64,000 bases of DNA from 66-474 sp035281745. GTDB taxonomy: Bacteria; Pseudomonadota; Gammaproteobacteria; Xanthomonadales; Rhodanobacteraceae. The first letter of the stretch is position 1. Every line of letters begins with the position of its first letter. Below, in pieces: positions 51,748 to 60,433 of this stretch. The notes under the pieces are model-generated. The model was given only the letters and a program-made list of their open reading frames with translations. It did no database searches and was not told the origin of the DNA. The DNA lies in the NCBI GenBank assembly GCA_035281745.1, contig DATEDI010000004.1:1-64000 (forward strand), in the 5' to 3' direction. Position numbers and translations under genes: made by a program.

Positions 51748-52955
51748 TGCCGACGCTACTGGATGCTGCCCCGCCGATTTCGATGGCGGCGGAACGACGC
51801 ATGCTGGTGTTGGTCTGCAGCGCGGCCTTCCTGGTGTTCGTGCAGACCTTCATGGTCGCGCCGTTGATCCCCGGCTTGGCCGAGGTCTTCGCCACCCCGG
51901 TGGCGTGGGTCGCGCTGGCGGTGCCAGCCTACGTCCTCCCGCAGGCGCTCACGACGCTGGGGGTCGGGCCGTTGTCCGATCGCCTCGGACGACGGCGTGT
52001 GATTCTGGCTTCGCTGTTGTTGTTCAGCGCCCTCACGGCCGCGACGGCCAGCAGCCGCCACATCAGCACGTTCATAGGCTGGCGCATCCTGACCGGCGTC
52101 AGCGCGGCCGGGATCGTGCCGATCGGCCTGACACTGATCGGCGACGCGGTGCCCTGGCAGCGCCGAGGCCGCGCAGTGGGCTGGTTGTTCGGGTCCATCG
52201 CCGGTGGCACGGCCGCGGGCGCAGCCATCGGTGCGCTGCTGGAACCGTGGATCGGTTGGCGCAGCCTATTCGTTGGCGTGGCGGTATTGTGTGCCGCAGC
52301 TTTCGTGGCCGCGCTGGCGGCGAACGCATTGCCGCGCCTCCGGCACCGGTTCGCTGCGCCGGCGCAGTCGAGCGTGTTCCGCGGCTACACCCGATTGCTT
52401 GCGCAGGCGAGGGCCCGGCGCACCTATGGCTACGTACTGCTGAACGCGATCCTGCAATCGGGCGTGTTCACATGGCTGGGCGTCTACCTGCACCAGCGGT
52501 TCGGACTGGACGAGTCAGGCATCGGGCTGGTGTTGCTAGGCTACGGTGTGCCGGGCCTGCTGTTCGGGCCGATCATCGGGAAATTGGCCGACCGCTGGGG
52601 CCGTGCACGCATCATCCCGGCCGGCATGGCGCTGACCGGCGCCTGCGCGTTGCTGCTGGCTTTGCCATCCTCGTTGAACGGCGTGCGCGTCGCGATCATC
52701 CTGTTGTCGCTCGGTTTCGACCTGACCCACCCGTTGCTCGCGGCGATCGCGACTGACCTGCGCGGCGCACGCGGGCAAGCGGTCGCGCTGATGGCGTTTT
52801 CGCTGTTCACCGGTTTCGGCCTCGGCAGCCTGCTGTTCCAGGCCGCGCTGGCGCTCGGATTCCCCGGGGCGCTGGGATTGTTCGGCATCGTGGCGTGGAC
52901 TGCGGCCGGCGGCGCCGCATACCTGTTCCGCGGTGAGGGGCCGCGCAAAGCGTGA
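51747..52955 (+). CDS. MFS drug/metabolite exporter
   Basis: A 402 aa transporter with twelve helices. The A-motif is GVGPLSDRLGRRRVI after helix 2, and its repeat is GKLADRWGRARII in the second half. The C-motif region reads TLIGDAVPWQRRGRAVGWLFGSIAGGTAAGAAIG, as in DHA1 multidrug exporters. Substrate not known. It is co-transcribed with the CGNR regulator, and together with the DJ-1 enzyme gene this looks like a small detoxification locus. The ATG at 51747 follows a purine-rich stretch; TTG 51744 is not needed. Confidence 0.88.
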   Translation: MPTLLDAAPPISMAAERRMLVLVCSAAFLVFVQTFMVAPLIPGLAEVFATPVAWVALAVPAYVLPQALTTLGVGPLSDRLGRRRVILASLLLFSALTAATASSRHISTFIGWRILTGVSAAGIVPIGLTLIGDAVPWQRRGRAVGWLFGSIAGGTAAGAAIGALLEPWIGWRSLFVGVAVLCAAAFVAALAANALPRLRHRFAAPAQSSVFRGYTRLLAQARARRTYGYVLLNAILQSGVFTWLGVYLHQRFGLDESGIGLVLLGYGVPGLLFGPIIGKLADRWGRARIIPAGMALTGACALLLALPSSLNGVRVAIILLSLGFDLTHPLLAAIATDLRGARGQAVALMAFSLFTGFGLGSLLFQAALALGFPGALGLFGIVAWTAAGGAAYLFRGEGPRKA

Positions 52956-53334
52956 TCCATTCCGCGCGCGACGGTTACTTCTGCGAAGTGCGGCAATCTG
53001 ATTTTGAACTCGGAACCCGAGGTACCGCAGCCTCGATGGCGTTCAACGACCACAAGGCCAAAAACGCGTCAGCCTGCGAGTGGAAGGTCCGGATAAACCG
53101 GGATGGCAATTCAATGGCGCAGCAACAGCCACCTCGATCGGCGAGCCGTGACGCGATCATTCCAGTGGACGCGCTTCACGTGCCGCCAAATTCGGCGCGC
53201 AACACCCTAACACCCTGGCTGACGCCGTCCGCCAGCGATACCACGATTGTGCGTAGACTCCAACTTTTGGTTTCCTCACAGCGGACGGTCACCACCGCCA
53301 GCAACGAGTCGCTATCGGCCATCCGCCTGCAGCG
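52956..53334. other. Intergenic stretch with a possible degenerate attC site
   Basis: There is no supportable gene in these 379 bases. At 53158-53193, cattccagtggacgc, a short loop, then gccgccaaattc closely match the two arms of attC site 2 at 19215-19265 (cattccagcggacgc, gccgctaaattc). The cores on both sides are lost. It may mark a former cassette insertion; the rest shows nothing notable. Confidence 0.35.
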
Positions 53335-54021
53335 TCAATCCTGCGAACGCTTCACCGGCTTCGCACTCGGCTTGGGCGGATTGGCGGCTTCGACGATTTT
53401 CCAGAGATAGAAGCTCGCGAGCGTGCGATATGGCCCCCAGCGCTCGCCGAACTCGCCGAGCGCAAGCGGCGCGGGCATTTCCGGGAATTTGTGCACGATC
53501 TGCGCGCCTTTGCGGATGCCGAGGTCGTGGATGGGCAACACGTCGGGCCGGCCGAGCCGGAACATCAGCATCATTTCCACGGTCCAGCGGCCGATGCCGC
53601 GCACCTGGATCAGGTGATCGATCAAGTCCTGGTCGGGCATGCGCGCGAGTTGCGCCGGTTTCGGCACGATGCCCGCGTGCGATTTTTCCGCAAGGTCGCG
53701 CAGCGCAGCGATCTTGTTGCGCGAAACGCCTGCCGCACGCAACGCCGTGTCGTCCACCACATCCAGCCCGCGCGCGGTGATCTTGCGCCCGCGCGGCATC
53801 AGCGCTTCCACCCTGCCCGCGATCGTCGCGGCAGCCTTGCCGGAAAGTTGCTGATAGAGAATCGAATGCGCCAGCGCATCGACTGGATCGAATCGCACGG
53901 AAAAATCGCGTTCGATCGGCCCGATCCGGCGCATCCACGCGGCGAGTTTGCGGTCGCGCTTTTCGAGATGCGCAACGGCGGCCTGCACGTCGAAGCCGCG
54001 TGTGATTGCTTCTTGTGTCAT
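53335..54021 (-). CDS. AlkA-type DNA-3-methyladenine glycosylase
   Basis: A 228 aa HhH-GPD DNA glycosylase that removes alkylated bases such as 3-methyladenine. The helix-hairpin-helix is LIQVRGIGRWTVEMMLMF (about 137-154) and the catalytic Asp166 is in PDVLPIHDLGIRKG. The N-terminal LAHSILYQQLSGKAAATIAGR matches the AlkA/MagII group; the longer AlkA N-terminal domain is absent. The ATG at 54021 has gagaag upstream and is better than TTG 54039. Follows DUF423 on the same strand by 30 bases. Confidence 0.9.
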   Translation of the reverse strand: MTQEAITRGFDVQAAVAHLEKRDRKLAAWMRRIGPIERDFSVRFDPVDALAHSILYQQLSGKAAATIAGRVEALMPRGRKITARGLDVVDDTALRAAGVSRNKIAALRDLAEKSHAGIVPKPAQLARMPDQDLIDHLIQVRGIGRWTVEMMLMFRLGRPDVLPIHDLGIRKGAQIVHKFPEMPAPLALGEFGERWGPYRTLASFYLWKIVEAANPPKPSAKPVKRSQD

Positions 54022-54051
54022 TGGATTCTTCTCAGTCAAGCGATTGGAGGC

Positions 54052-54450
54052 TCATGATTGGCTTCGATACAGCGCGACGCCCAGCGCGATCCATCCCGCC
54101 ACGAACGCCAATCCGCCCAGCGGTGTGACGATGCCCAGCATGCGCGGCGCACCCAGCGCGAGCGCATACAGGCTGCCGCAGAACAACACGATGCCCAGCG
54201 TGAACAGGATCGCACCGAGGTGCGCGGCGTGCGAACGCCTGGCCGACACCGCGCAAACCGCCAATGCCAGCGCATGCCAGAACTGGAAATGCACGGCCGT
54301 CTGCCAGACGTCGAGCATCGGCGCGGAAACGAGCCGACGCATGACGTGCGCGCCCAACGCGCCCAACAAGACGGCGCTCGCGCCAGCCGCCGCGGCCATC
54401 ATGGCCGGCCAGCGCAGGCGCTGCGGAATTTTTTGTGCAGTCGAATTCAA
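54052..54450 (-). CDS. DUF423 small membrane protein
   Basis: A 132 aa protein with four membrane helices: AGASAVLLGALGAHVMRRLVS (the family start, GAfGAH type), VHFQFWHALALAVCAV, GAILFTLGIVLFCGSLYALAL, and PLGGLAFVAGWIALGVAL. DUF423 function is unknown. TTG at 54450 is taken as start since aggag is 7 bases upstream and the TTGA overlaps the previous stop, so it is coupled to the Gld-type operon. Confidence 0.83.
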   Translation of the reverse strand: MNSTAQKIPQRLRWPAMMAAAAGASAVLLGALGAHVMRRLVSAPMLDVWQTAVHFQFWHALALAVCAVSARRSHAAHLGAILFTLGIVLFCGSLYALALGAPRMLGIVTPLGGLAFVAGWIALGVALYRSQS

Positions 54451-56258
54451 CGCCAGGCTCCTTCGTTTCGGCGCCGGCGTATCCGCAGCAGCCCGTACAG
54501 CAGCCCCGCCAGCGCCACCACCATCGGTATCAGCAGGATGTCGATAAACTTCAGCAATACCGACAAGCGTTCGATGTCGGCGTCGAGGCTGCGTTGCACG
54601 GCACGCAATTCGGTGCGGATGGCCAACTTGCGCTGCATGAACTGTTCGACGGCGCCCTTTTGCGCCTCGGTGCGGTTGCGGCCCTGCGCGGCCTGCTTCA
54701 ACTCCGCCAGATGTTGCTCGGTGTCGGTCAACTCGGCCTGCAACTGAAGCTGTTTGGCCTTGAACTTCTCGTCGGCCTGTCGACGCAGTGCGTCGACGCG
54801 GGTGAACTTGCGCACATCGACGGCACGCCCGCGAATCGCGATCAGGTCGGAGGGTCCGGCGAGGTCGTCGACCGCGTTGACGAAGAAGTCGCCGTTGTTG
54901 GCGAACGGGCTCACCAGTGTCTGGCCCTGCGACGGGCTTTGCTGCACCCAAAGCCGGTCGGACAAGAGATCGGTATCGCCCACCAGGATCACTTCGGGCT
55001 TGCGCGCTCCGGTGGCCGCGTCGGCCGCGAAAGCAGGCGCCAAGTCGCCGCGCAGCCGTACCGCGATCGCGTAGTGTTCGCCTTGCGGCTGGTAGCCCTC
55101 GTACAACGGCGAGGGATCGAGCGCTTCACGCACGCGGCTGGCGGGCACGGCCATCGCGTCGGTGGTGCTCTGGATCAATGGATCGAGCCGCACCGCCGCC
55201 CGCGGCAACAACTGGAAGAAGCCGGTCGACGATACGTCGATCAAGCTGAGCACGTGGGTCACCGGATCGCGCCGGTTGAAATCTTCGCCGGTCAAACCCA
55301 GCACCGCAGGATCGTACACGCGCGCATTGCTGCCGGGCGCTTGTACCTGCAGCGCGCGCGAACGATCCAGCAGCACGCGTCGGGGATCGAACGCCACGCC
55401 CCACGCCCCGAACAGCGTCGACAGATCGGACGGTTCGCCGCCGCCCACTTCGGAATCGGGATCAACGAACGCGAGCAGGCGACCGCCGTGCTGGACGTAA
55501 CGATCGATCGCCTTGACGTCGGCCTCCGACAGCCCGCTCGGCTGGATCAGCACCAGCACGCTGGTGTCGGCGCCGAGCTTCGCCAGCGAAGCGGAGTCCA
55601 GTCGCTGCACGTCGAACAACTGCTGCACTTGCTGCAACGCAGTCCACGGCGGCGTGCTGTTGCCATCCGCGTCGGCATCGCCCCAGATCGGAAGCCCGCT
55701 GTAGATCGCCACGCGCGGCTTGTGCGCGGCGCTCAATTCATACAGCAATTTCGCGATGTCGTATTCGAGGAAGCGTTCCTTCGCCAGCATGAAGAACGGA
55801 ATCACCGAGCTGCGCCCGGTGCTGGCATTGCGCCCGGTCAATCCGAAAAAGATCGATTGGCTCGTACCGTCCGCGCGGGCCGAGGTCAGTCCCGCCTCGG
55901 TCGCGCGATCTTCCTCTTCGGAGAATGGCAGCGGATCGATGTGCGTGAAACGCACGCGCCCGTGCGATTGCCGCTCGACTTCCTGCAACATGTTCACCAC
56001 GCGCTGGTGGTAGGCGCGCAACTGCGGCAGGCTGTGACTGGCTCGATCGGAGAAATACAGGGTCAGGTCGAGCGGCTGTTCGAGACGGCCAAGGATGTCG
56101 CGCGTGCCGGGCGAAAGCGTGTAGAGATGATCGTGGGTCAGGTCGGCGCGCATCGTGCCGAGCCAGCGCGACGCGCCAAGCACCAGCAGCACGTACAACG
56201 CCGCCAGCACCGGCAGCGTCAGCCACAGCTTTCGACGCAACATCCCGCGCAAACTCAT
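54447..56258 (-). CDS. GldG-like ABC-transporter accessory protein
   Basis: A 603 aa membrane protein of the GldG family (ABC-type_uncharacterised/DUF4350-like). One N-terminal helix (LWLTLPVLAALYVLLVLG) leads to a large periplasmic part with LYTLSPGTRDILGRLEQPLDLTLYFS, a central domain with RVAIYSGLPIWGD and DRYVQHGGRLLAFVDP, and a coiled-coil stretch near 510-570. A C-terminal helix (LIPMVVALAGLLYGLLRIRR) ends it. In Bacteroidetes GldAFG supports gliding; in other bacteria the same set is of unknown role. ATG overlaps the permease stop. Confidence 0.85.
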   Translation of the reverse strand: MSLRGMLRRKLWLTLPVLAALYVLLVLGASRWLGTMRADLTHDHLYTLSPGTRDILGRLEQPLDLTLYFSDRASHSLPQLRAYHQRVVNMLQEVERQSHGRVRFTHIDPLPFSEEEDRATEAGLTSARADGTSQSIFFGLTGRNASTGRSSVIPFFMLAKERFLEYDIAKLLYELSAAHKPRVAIYSGLPIWGDADADGNSTPPWTALQQVQQLFDVQRLDSASLAKLGADTSVLVLIQPSGLSEADVKAIDRYVQHGGRLLAFVDPDSEVGGGEPSDLSTLFGAWGVAFDPRRVLLDRSRALQVQAPGSNARVYDPAVLGLTGEDFNRRDPVTHVLSLIDVSSTGFFQLLPRAAVRLDPLIQSTTDAMAVPASRVREALDPSPLYEGYQPQGEHYAIAVRLRGDLAPAFAADAATGARKPEVILVGDTDLLSDRLWVQQSPSQGQTLVSPFANNGDFFVNAVDDLAGPSDLIAIRGRAVDVRKFTRVDALRRQADEKFKAKQLQLQAELTDTEQHLAELKQAAQGRNRTEAQKGAVEQFMQRKLAIRTELRAVQRSLDADIERLSVLLKFIDILLIPMVVALAGLLYGLLRIRRRRNEGAWR

Positions 56259-57025
56259 CCGCCGCGCCTCGCGTCGAGGATCAGCACGTTCGCCACCAGC
56301 CAGAACACGATGGTCAGCACGAAATAGGCCACGTCCCCCAGGTCGAGTACGCCGCGCGCGATCGCCTGAAAATGCGCCAGCAGGCTCAAGTCGGCCAGGC
56401 CATCCGCGATCCGGGTGGAGCCCAGAGTCAGCAACGGCCGTTGCACCAACGGGTCGCCCGCCAGCAGGAACAGGAAACACACCGCAAGTGCAGCGATGAA
56501 CGCGATCACCTGGCTGCGCGTCAGCACCGACAGGCATTCGCTGATCGCGAGGAACGCGCCCGCCATCAAAAAGCTGCCGATGTAACTGGCCAGGATCACG
56601 CCGTTGTCGGGCTGGCCGAGATAGTTGACGGTCAACCACATCGGAAACGTCAGGATGAGTGCGCAGCCGATGTACAACCATGCGGCGAGGAATTTCGCGA
56701 CCACCGCTTCCCACGGGCGGATCGGCAGCGTCATCAGCAATTCCAGCGTGCCGCTGCGACGTTCCTCCGCCCACAATCGCATCGCCAGCGCCGGCACCAG
56801 CACCAGGTAAAGCCACGGATGGAACTGGAAGAACGGATCGAGGTCGGCCTGTCCGCGCTCGAAAAACGCGCCGAGGTAAAACGTGAAGGCGCCCGCGAAC
56901 AACAGGAAGATCACGCTGAACAGCCATGCCACCGGCGTGATCAGGTAGCCGCGCAGCTCGCGCAGGAACACGCCGCGGAATGCCATGCCGCGCGGTTCGC
57001 CGACGATCTCGGCGCGCACATTCAT
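56255..57025 (-). CDS. ABC-2 type permease (GldF-like)
   Basis: A 256 aa inner-membrane protein with six helices. It starts RGVFLRELRGYLITPVAWLFSVIFLLFAGAF, and the cytoplasmic loop RLWAEERRSGTLELLMTLPIRPWEAVVAKFLAAW is the ABC-2 permease hallmark. It pairs with the ATPase gene that overlaps it upstream and the GldG-like gene that overlaps it downstream. Substrate unknown. Confidence 0.88.
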   Translation of the reverse strand: MNVRAEIVGEPRGMAFRGVFLRELRGYLITPVAWLFSVIFLLFAGAFTFYLGAFFERGQADLDPFFQFHPWLYLVLVPALAMRLWAEERRSGTLELLMTLPIRPWEAVVAKFLAAWLYIGCALILTFPMWLTVNYLGQPDNGVILASYIGSFLMAGAFLAISECLSVLTRSQVIAFIAALAVCFLFLLAGDPLVQRPLLTLGSTRIADGLADLSLLAHFQAIARGVLDLGDVAYFVLTIVFWLVANVLILDARRGG

Positions 57026-57963
57026 GCCGCCGCCGCCATATCGCCCGATTCGGTCGTCACCTGCCGGAACACGTCTTCGAGCCGCCCGCGTTCGAGCTGC
57101 AACTCGTCCACGCGCACGCGCTGTTCGTCGAGCAGCTTCACCACCGCGTGGAAAATTTCCTGGCCGTCGCGCGGAAACACCGTGATGCGGCCATCGACCG
57201 GATCGACTTCCACGGCGTCCACTTCCGGCAGCCGGCCCAGCAATTCGCGCGCCAGCGCACTCGCGGGCGCGCGGAAACTGACCGCATGGTGGTAGCGCGA
57301 CTGGCGTTCCAGTTCCGCGGGGGTGCCTTCGACGCGCAGTCGCCCGCCCGCGAGGATCGCGACGCGATTGCACGCGGCGCGCACTTCACCCAGCGTGTGG
57401 GTGGAAACGATGATCGCGCGGCCGCGCGCCATGCCGCGGATCAACGCGTGCACCTCGCGCTGCTGATTCGGATCGAGCCCGTCGGTGGGTTCATCCAGGA
57501 TCAGCGCGGGCGGATCGTGCAGCAATGCCTGCGCGAGGCACACGCGCCGGCGGAACCCCTTCGAAAGCGTTTCGATGGTTTGCGAAAGCACCGTTTGCAA
57601 CTGCAGGCGCTCGATCATCTCGTCCAGTCGTCGCCGTCCCGGGATGCCCGAAAGACCGCGCACGCGCAACGCGAACGCCAGGAATTCCGATACCGAGAGT
57701 TCGCCGTAACTTGGCGCGCCTTCCGGCAAGTAACCCAGCGCGCGGCGCGCCTTGATCGGTTCCGCCACCACGTCGTGTCCACACACGCGCGCCCTGCCCG
57801 AACCGGGCATCAGGAAACCAGCGATCATGCGCATCGTGGTGGTCTTGCCCGCGCCGTTCGGACCCAGCAACGCCAGCACCTGCCCCGGCGACACCTTGAG
57901 GTTCAGGTCGGCCACCGCGTCGATCCTGCCGTAGCGCTTGCCCAAGTGTTCGGTTTCGATCAT
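57022..57963 (-). CDS. ABC transporter ATP-binding protein (GldA-like)
   Basis: A 313 aa ATPase. Walker A is GPNGAGKTTT (34-43), the Q-loop region is LGYLPEGAPSYGELSV, the signature is LSKGFRRRV rather than LSGGQ, Walker B is LILDEPTDGLDPNQQ, and the H-loop is STHTLGEV. A C-terminal extension of about 100 residues is normal for GldA or CcmA-like ATPases. It heads the minus-strand operon ATPase, permease, GldG-like, DUF423. The ATG at 57963 is preferred over TTG 57993. Confidence 0.92.
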   Translation of the reverse strand: MIETEHLGKRYGRIDAVADLNLKVSPGQVLALLGPNGAGKTTTMRMIAGFLMPGSGRARVCGHDVVAEPIKARRALGYLPEGAPSYGELSVSEFLAFALRVRGLSGIPGRRRLDEMIERLQLQTVLSQTIETLSKGFRRRVCLAQALLHDPPALILDEPTDGLDPNQQREVHALIRGMARGRAIIVSTHTLGEVRAACNRVAILAGGRLRVEGTPAELERQSRYHHAVSFRAPASALARELLGRLPEVDAVEVDPVDGRITVFPRDGQEIFHAVVKLLDEQRVRVDELQLERGRLEDVFRQVTTESGDMAAAA

Positions 57964-58075
57964 CGCCAACGAATCGCGCGAGTGCGTGCGCAAACTCTAG
58001 CAGGGTGGGAACCGCCGCTCGGCGCCATGGACGGCGACTCGCCCAAATACCGTTCACGCAACCTTGCTGCCAAAC

Positions 58076-58102
58076 AAAAGGCCCGCACTCGGCGGGCCTT
58101 TT
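58076..58102. terminator. Rho-independent terminator
   Basis: aaaaggcccgc (58076-58086) and gcgggcctttt (58092-58102) form an 11 bp stem with a five-base loop, with A and T runs on the two sides, so it can work both ways. It lies 18 bases beyond the stop of the SRPBCC gene and 113 bases upstream of the ATPase gene. Confidence 0.85.
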
Positions 58103-58119
58103 GATCAAACGACATGCCG

Positions 58120-59565
58120 TCAACGACGGTGGCGTTTCTTCGCCTGCGCCGGACGCTTGCGCGCCTCGGGCTTCTTGGTGGCGCTGTCGGACTTTTGGGT
58201 GTTGTCGGCAGGTTTGGCGTTGCCCGACCAAAGGGCCGGGTCCAGTGCTTCCAGCGGCTTGGCGCGGCCGGCGATCTGTTCCGGCGTCTGCGCGGGGGCA
58301 TTCATCACCGGCAGGAACACGCGGTAGACCTGATCGGAATCCGGCACGCTGACCGGGGAGGTCAACTGGTCGTACAAGCGGTTGGCGTTTTCGTCGTACT
58401 GGTAGCCGTGCGTGCCGGCGTAGGCCTTCAGCGCCATGCGCATCAGCGGAATGCCGGCCTCGCCCGTCCACGTGGCTTCCAGCACTTCGCGCGCCGGGAA
58501 CATCGTGGCACGCACGTTGGCGTTGACGATCAACTGGTTCTTCTTGTCGAGGCTGCCGGGTGCCGGACCATTCTCGTCGCTGCCTGCGGACGAACCCGAA
58601 GCCGGCGCACCCGCGCTCGACGCAGCCGCTGCGCTGGACGCGCCCGCGGCACTGCCGGCCGATGCCGCGCTGGTCGATGCGGGCGCTGCCGCCAGTTCGG
58701 CGCCGGTCGGCGGCGGCGGCAACTTGGTCAAATCATACGGTTTGCCGTCGATGTTCAGCGTGGTGCTGTCGATCGGCACCGCCAGGTCGAAGGTGTAAGT
58801 GGTGTCGCCCCACTCGGTGGTGATGGTGGTGGTCGGGCCGGCCGCCTTGACACCCAGCTTGGCCATCGCGGCATCGATCTGCTTCAGCGCCGCGGCCTTG
58901 GCCGTGTCGATGTCGTCCAGCGTGCGGGTTGCCTTGGTCGAGACCAGCAGCATCGGCGTGGCATTGGTGCGATACAAGCCTGGCTCGAGCTTGCCGTAGT
59001 CGACGTTCGGAATGCCGGCCAGCATGTTCTGCAGCGAATCGAGGCCGTATTGGATCATCGTGGCCGGATCGCCGTGGATCCACAACCGCGAGTAGCGGTC
59101 GATCAGATTCCAGCCGTAGTCGACGTCGTAGCCCCAGGTGACGGTGCTGACGCGCTGACCGTGGCTCGGCGTGACGGTGAAGGTGAAGGTCTTGTTCTCG
59201 CCGTGCCAGTCGTTGGTGAGATCCCAGATGACATCGCTGTTGCCGGCCAGATCGATGTTGCCGGACTTGTTGACCAGCTTGCCGTCGCCGATGGTGTCGT
59301 TGCCCTGCCACGTCAGCGTGGCGCCCGGGCCATAGGCCGGACCGGACATCGCATATTTCACCCGCGGGTCCTGTGCCTGCAGCGCGCCGCCGGCGTAATC
59401 GCCGAAACGCCTGAAGTTGTTCAGGACGTCGTAGATGTGTTGCGGGTTGTGGCTGATTTCGATCGAGCGCTCGATGTGCGCGTGGCTGGGCAGGAACAGG
59501 CCCACGATCACGGCCAGGACGAAAACGATGATCAGGGCAACAACGAATTCGAGCACACGGGTCAT
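58120..59565 (-). CDS. Membrane-anchored SRPBCC (polyketide-cyclase-like) protein
   Basis: A 481 aa protein. One N-terminal membrane helix (VVALIIVFVLAVIVGLFLP) leads to a Bet-v-1/SRPBCC domain (about 30-180), opening HIERSIEISHNPQHIYDVLNNFRRFGDY. A second alpha-beta part starts near 200. A low-complexity Ala/Ser/Gly stretch lies near 285-325, and a basic tail (KKPEARKRPAQAKKRHRR) ends it. The lipid-binding fold is clear but no ligand is known; the extra C-terminal half and basic tail are unusual. RBS cggag precedes the ATG at 59565, and a terminator follows. Confidence 0.8.
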   Translation of the reverse strand: MTRVLEFVVALIIVFVLAVIVGLFLPSHAHIERSIEISHNPQHIYDVLNNFRRFGDYAGGALQAQDPRVKYAMSGPAYGPGATLTWQGNDTIGDGKLVNKSGNIDLAGNSDVIWDLTNDWHGENKTFTFTVTPSHGQRVSTVTWGYDVDYGWNLIDRYSRLWIHGDPATMIQYGLDSLQNMLAGIPNVDYGKLEPGLYRTNATPMLLVSTKATRTLDDIDTAKAAALKQIDAAMAKLGVKAAGPTTTITTEWGDTTYTFDLAVPIDSTTLNIDGKPYDLTKLPPPPTGAELAAAPASTSAASAGSAAGASSAAAASSAGAPASGSSAGSDENGPAPGSLDKKNQLIVNANVRATMFPAREVLEATWTGEAGIPLMRMALKAYAGTHGYQYDENANRLYDQLTSPVSVPDSDQVYRVFLPVMNAPAQTPEQIAGRAKPLEALDPALWSGNAKPADNTQKSDSATKKPEARKRPAQAKKRHRR

Positions 59566-59699
59566 GCCAGGAATCTCCGGACGGCTTGTTCACATGGCCG
59601 GCACGCGAAGGCCGGGACGGCTTCGTCGCGCACCGCATTGCAACGGCGGAAAGGCGGATGGTAGCGGCTTCGCGGCGGCTGCGCCATGCCCCGCGAACT

Positions 59700-60341
59700 T
59701 CAAACAATACCCAACTCCAGCGCCTTCAGCACCGCCCGCGTGCGATCGCGCACGCCCAGCTTGGAAAGAATGTTGGAAACGTGGTTCTTGACCGTGCCTT
59801 CGGCCACGCGCAGCGAATTGGCAATTTCCTTGTTGCTGTAGCCACCCGACATCAGGCGCAGGATTTCCGTTTCGCGATCGGTCAACGGATCGGGCTGGCC
59901 GAGGCTGGTGAACTGGTTGTGCATGCGGCCCACGCCCGCGAGCAGGCGCTGCGTTACCACCGGCGCGATCAGCGAGCCGCCGCTGGCCACGGTCTTCACG
60001 GCATCGACCAGTTGTTCCAGCGAGACATCCTTCAACAGGTAGCCACGCGCGCCGGCCTTAAGGCCCGCCAGCACCAACTGGTCGTCGTCGAAGGTGGTAA
60101 GGATGATCGTCGGCGGCACCTTGCCCTGCGCGGCGAAGGTGTTGAGCACGTCCAGTCCGCTCTTGCCGGGCATGCGCATGTCCAGCAGCACGACGTCGGG
60201 ATTGATTTTCGGAATCACTTCCAGCGCGGAGCCGCCGTCCTGGCACTCGGCCACCACCTGGATTTCAGGCGAAAGTTCCAGCAGCGAACGGATGCCCTGC
60301 CGCACCAGCGTCTGGTCGTCCACGAGACACACGGAAATCAT
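59700..60341 (-). CDS. NarL/DesR-type response regulator
   Basis: A 213 aa regulator. The receiver has the acidic pair LVDDQ (Asp8, Asp9), phospho-acceptor Asp54 in VVLLDMRMPG, and Lys in LLKDVS. The LuxR-type HTH reads LTDRETEILRLMSGGYSNKEIANSLRVAEGTVKNHVSNILSKLGV. It lies 92 bases after the sensor kinase gene on the same strand and is its evident partner. Targets cannot be read from the sequence. Confidence 0.93.
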   Translation of the reverse strand: MISVCLVDDQTLVRQGIRSLLELSPEIQVVAECQDGGSALEVIPKINPDVVLLDMRMPGKSGLDVLNTFAAQGKVPPTIILTTFDDDQLVLAGLKAGARGYLLKDVSLEQLVDAVKTVASGGSLIAPVVTQRLLAGVGRMHNQFTSLGQPDPLTDRETEILRLMSGGYSNKEIANSLRVAEGTVKNHVSNILSKLGVRDRTRAVLKALELGIV

Positions 60342-60433
60342 TCAATCCTCTCCCCAAAGCTCCACTTGCCAAAATCCGACAACAAAAACACCGAAGCGCC
60401 CGCGCCGCAAAGGCATATGGCCACCCAATGTTT

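Noticed and set aside
52952..53410. 152-codon plus-strand open frame after the MFS gene
   Set aside because: Low-information residues, overlaps the AlkA gene end, and has no ribosome site.
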